A stretch of DNA of 64,000 bases from assembly GCA_903875225.1 (NCBI GenBank), contig CAIQVJ010000094.1, positions 1 to 64,000 of the forward strand. Direction: 5' to 3'. Position numbers and translations under genes: made by a program. Source of the DNA: an uncultured Pseudomonadota bacterium (GTDB lineage Bacteria; Myxococcota_A; UBA796; SXON01). How positions within the stretch are numbered: the first letter of the stretch is position 1; each line of letters opens with the position of its first letter. Under the pieces are notes generated by a model. The model searched no databases, was not told the DNA's origin, and saw only the letters and a list, made by a program, of their open reading frames with translations. Of this stretch, positions 63,031 to 64,000 are shown piece by piece.

Positions 63031-63543
63031 GTGACCATGATGAGACAACCGCCTGCCCCAGCCCCGAACCCCGGCCCCGCCGTCGTCGCCCGCCTGAGCG
63101 TGATCGGGGAGCGGATCCGCGCCCGCAGGAAGGCGCTGCGGGTGAGCGTCGGGACGACGGCAGAAGCCGCGGGCATGTCCCGCGTGACCCTGCATCGGAT
63201 CGAGCGCGGCGAGCCATCGGTGACCATGGGTGCGTACCTGAACGCCATGTCGGCCCTGGGGCTGGACCTCGATGTCGCAGCACGCGCAGCGGATGCCGCA
63301 CCCGTCGATGCGCACCCCACCGCTCCAATCCGCCTGCCCACGCGCATCTCCATCGCGGACTACCCGCAGTTACGCCGCGTGGCCTGGAGCCTGCCCGGTG
63401 CGGGCGACGTCACGCCCCGGGAGGCCCTGGCCCTCTACGAGCGTGGCTGGCGCCACATCGACCCCGAGCAGATGGACACGTCAGAACGGGATCTGCTTGC
63501 GGCGCTCGTCCTGAGCTTGGGCAACGGACACCTCCTTGTTTGA
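63031..63543 (+). CDS. XRE-family antitoxin partner of an AbiEii-type toxin
   Basis: 170 residues; GTG at 63031 or ATG at 63037/63040. HTH ~25-77: IGERIRARRKALRVSVGTTAEAAGMSRVTLHRIERGEPSVTMGAYLNAMSALGLDLD. The C-terminal part contains YPQLRRVAWSLPG, TPREALALYERGWRHIDPEQM and ends GNGHLLV. This is the recurring pattern of the HTH protein that pairs with AbiEii-family nucleotidyltransferase toxins. It likely represses the operon and neutralises the toxin. The downstream gene starts inside its last codons. Confidence 0.85.
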   Translation: MTMMRQPPAPAPNPGPAVVARLSVIGERIRARRKALRVSVGTTAEAAGMSRVTLHRIERGEPSVTMGAYLNAMSALGLDLDVAARAADAAPVDAHPTAPIRLPTRISIADYPQLRRVAWSLPGAGDVTPREALALYERGWRHIDPEQMDTSERDLLAALVLSLGNGHLLV

Positions 63544-64000
63544 GCGGCCCCACCACCAGCGGGTCGCGAGCGTACTCGCAGCCCTGAACGGCCCTCTCCT
63601 CGCGGCCAACCACTGCCTGTTCGGCGGGGGCACCGCCGTCGCGCTGCGCCATGGCGAATATCGTGAGTCCGTGGACATCGGCCTGCTGGTTTCGGATGCC
63701 GAGGGGTATCGCACGCTCCGTCAGCTCCTGGTGGGGCCGTCCGGGCTCGGGGGGATCCTCCGGCTCGGGTCCGGCGTGACCCAGGTCCGTGAGCTTCGGG
63801 CCGACCAGTACGGCATCCGAACGGTGCTTTCCGTGGACGCTGCCGAGATCAAGTTCGAGATCGTGCGGGAGGCGCGAATTCCACTCGACGCGCCGGGTGC
63901 AGAGGACGAAGTGTGCGGCATCCGGACCCTGACCGCGCTCGACATGGCGACGAGCAAGCTGCTCGCCAACTCCGACCGTTGGGGGGACGACGGCACGTTC
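63536..64000 (+). CDS. AbiEii-type nucleotidyltransferase toxin, 5' part (runs off window)
   Basis: 155 codons from a TTG at 63536, overlapping the antitoxin stop, with no in-frame stop to the edge. HCLFGGGTAVALRHGEYRES (~26-45) is the nucleotidyltransferase G-loop. The metal site reads SVDIGLLV where the family norm is DID, so the second Asp appears to be Gly. TALDMATSKLLANSDRWGDD at the edge matches the family's C-terminal helix. Toxins of this group modify tRNA or other targets. Confidence 0.85.
   Translation, partial: MFERPHHQRVASVLAALNGPLLAANHCLFGGGTAVALRHGEYRESVDIGLLVSDAEGYRTLRQLLVGPSGLGGILRLGSGVTQVRELRADQYGIRTVLSVDAAEIKFEIVREARIPLDAPGAEDEVCGIRTLTALDMATSKLLANSDRWGDDGTF

Overview
The window is high-GC bacterial DNA. 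Several host genes point to the Myxococcota (former Deltaproteobacteria), although no taxonomic marker gene is present: a secreted M23 peptidase carrying about ten DxDxDG 'MopE'-type metal-binding repeats and a C-terminal helix plus arginine sorting tail, a lipoprotein with an Asp-Thr-Gly-rich linker, a caspase-fold protein, and many secreted proteases. No tRNA, rRNA or CRISPR array was seen.

The first half (about 1-30.1 kb) is an accessory region dominated by anti-phage and mobile-element genes. It opens with the C-terminal part of an SF2 helicase, then a phage tail-fibre-like gene, a C5-cytosine methyltransferase, a three-zinc-finger protein and an HNH-like protein. The core is a defence cassette at 7.0-21.7 kb. 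A PLD-like zinc-ribbon protein is divergent from a translationally coupled run: SNF2 helicase with DUF3883, a 31-codon remnant of an AAA/OLD ATPase, a DUF1156 adenine methyltransferase, a Fic protein, a DUF499 ATPase with an N-terminal Swt1-type HEPN domain, and a PD-(D/E)XK-like protein. This resembles helicase-methylase-ATPase defence cassettes but carries extra effectors. Next comes a three-gene Pycsar-like operon (DUF3892, PycTM-type membrane effector, class III nucleotide cyclase). A sigma-like / small protein / ImmA-type peptidase operon, a YjzC-like protein and a stand-alone AAA ATPase follow. Then come a four-gene overlapping run with an XRE regulator and a zinc-ribbon HEPN candidate coupled to a small conserved protein.

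From 30.4 to 51.4 kb the DNA looks like chromosomal backbone. It holds a holin-like membrane protein, a caspase-like secreted protein lacking the catalytic Cys, an HD phosphohydrolase, a LysR regulator, an M23 peptidase, an M16 peptidase pair (one active, one inactive-type), and a 2,4-dienoyl-CoA reductase-like enzyme. An ABC transporter operon ending in a CaiB-type CoA transferase, a subtilase, an RNA uridine methyltransferase overlapping a nitrilase-family amidase, and lptB complete it.

Between the convergent lptB and vWA genes lies a 51-bp-period tandem repeat array, each unit built on a GGACAATTGTCC palindrome. Two insertion sequences have landed in it: an IS66-family element (51629-54095, 8-bp target duplication) and an IS630-type element with an A8 frameshift signal (54211-55288, 3-bp duplication). 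Because the array is periodic, both sets of boundaries can be checked to the base. The window ends with a vWA protein, an amidase lipoprotein, a membrane protein, the MopE/M23 protein with an upstream TolB-like lipoprotein, and an XRE/AbiEii-type toxin-antitoxin pair that runs off the edge.
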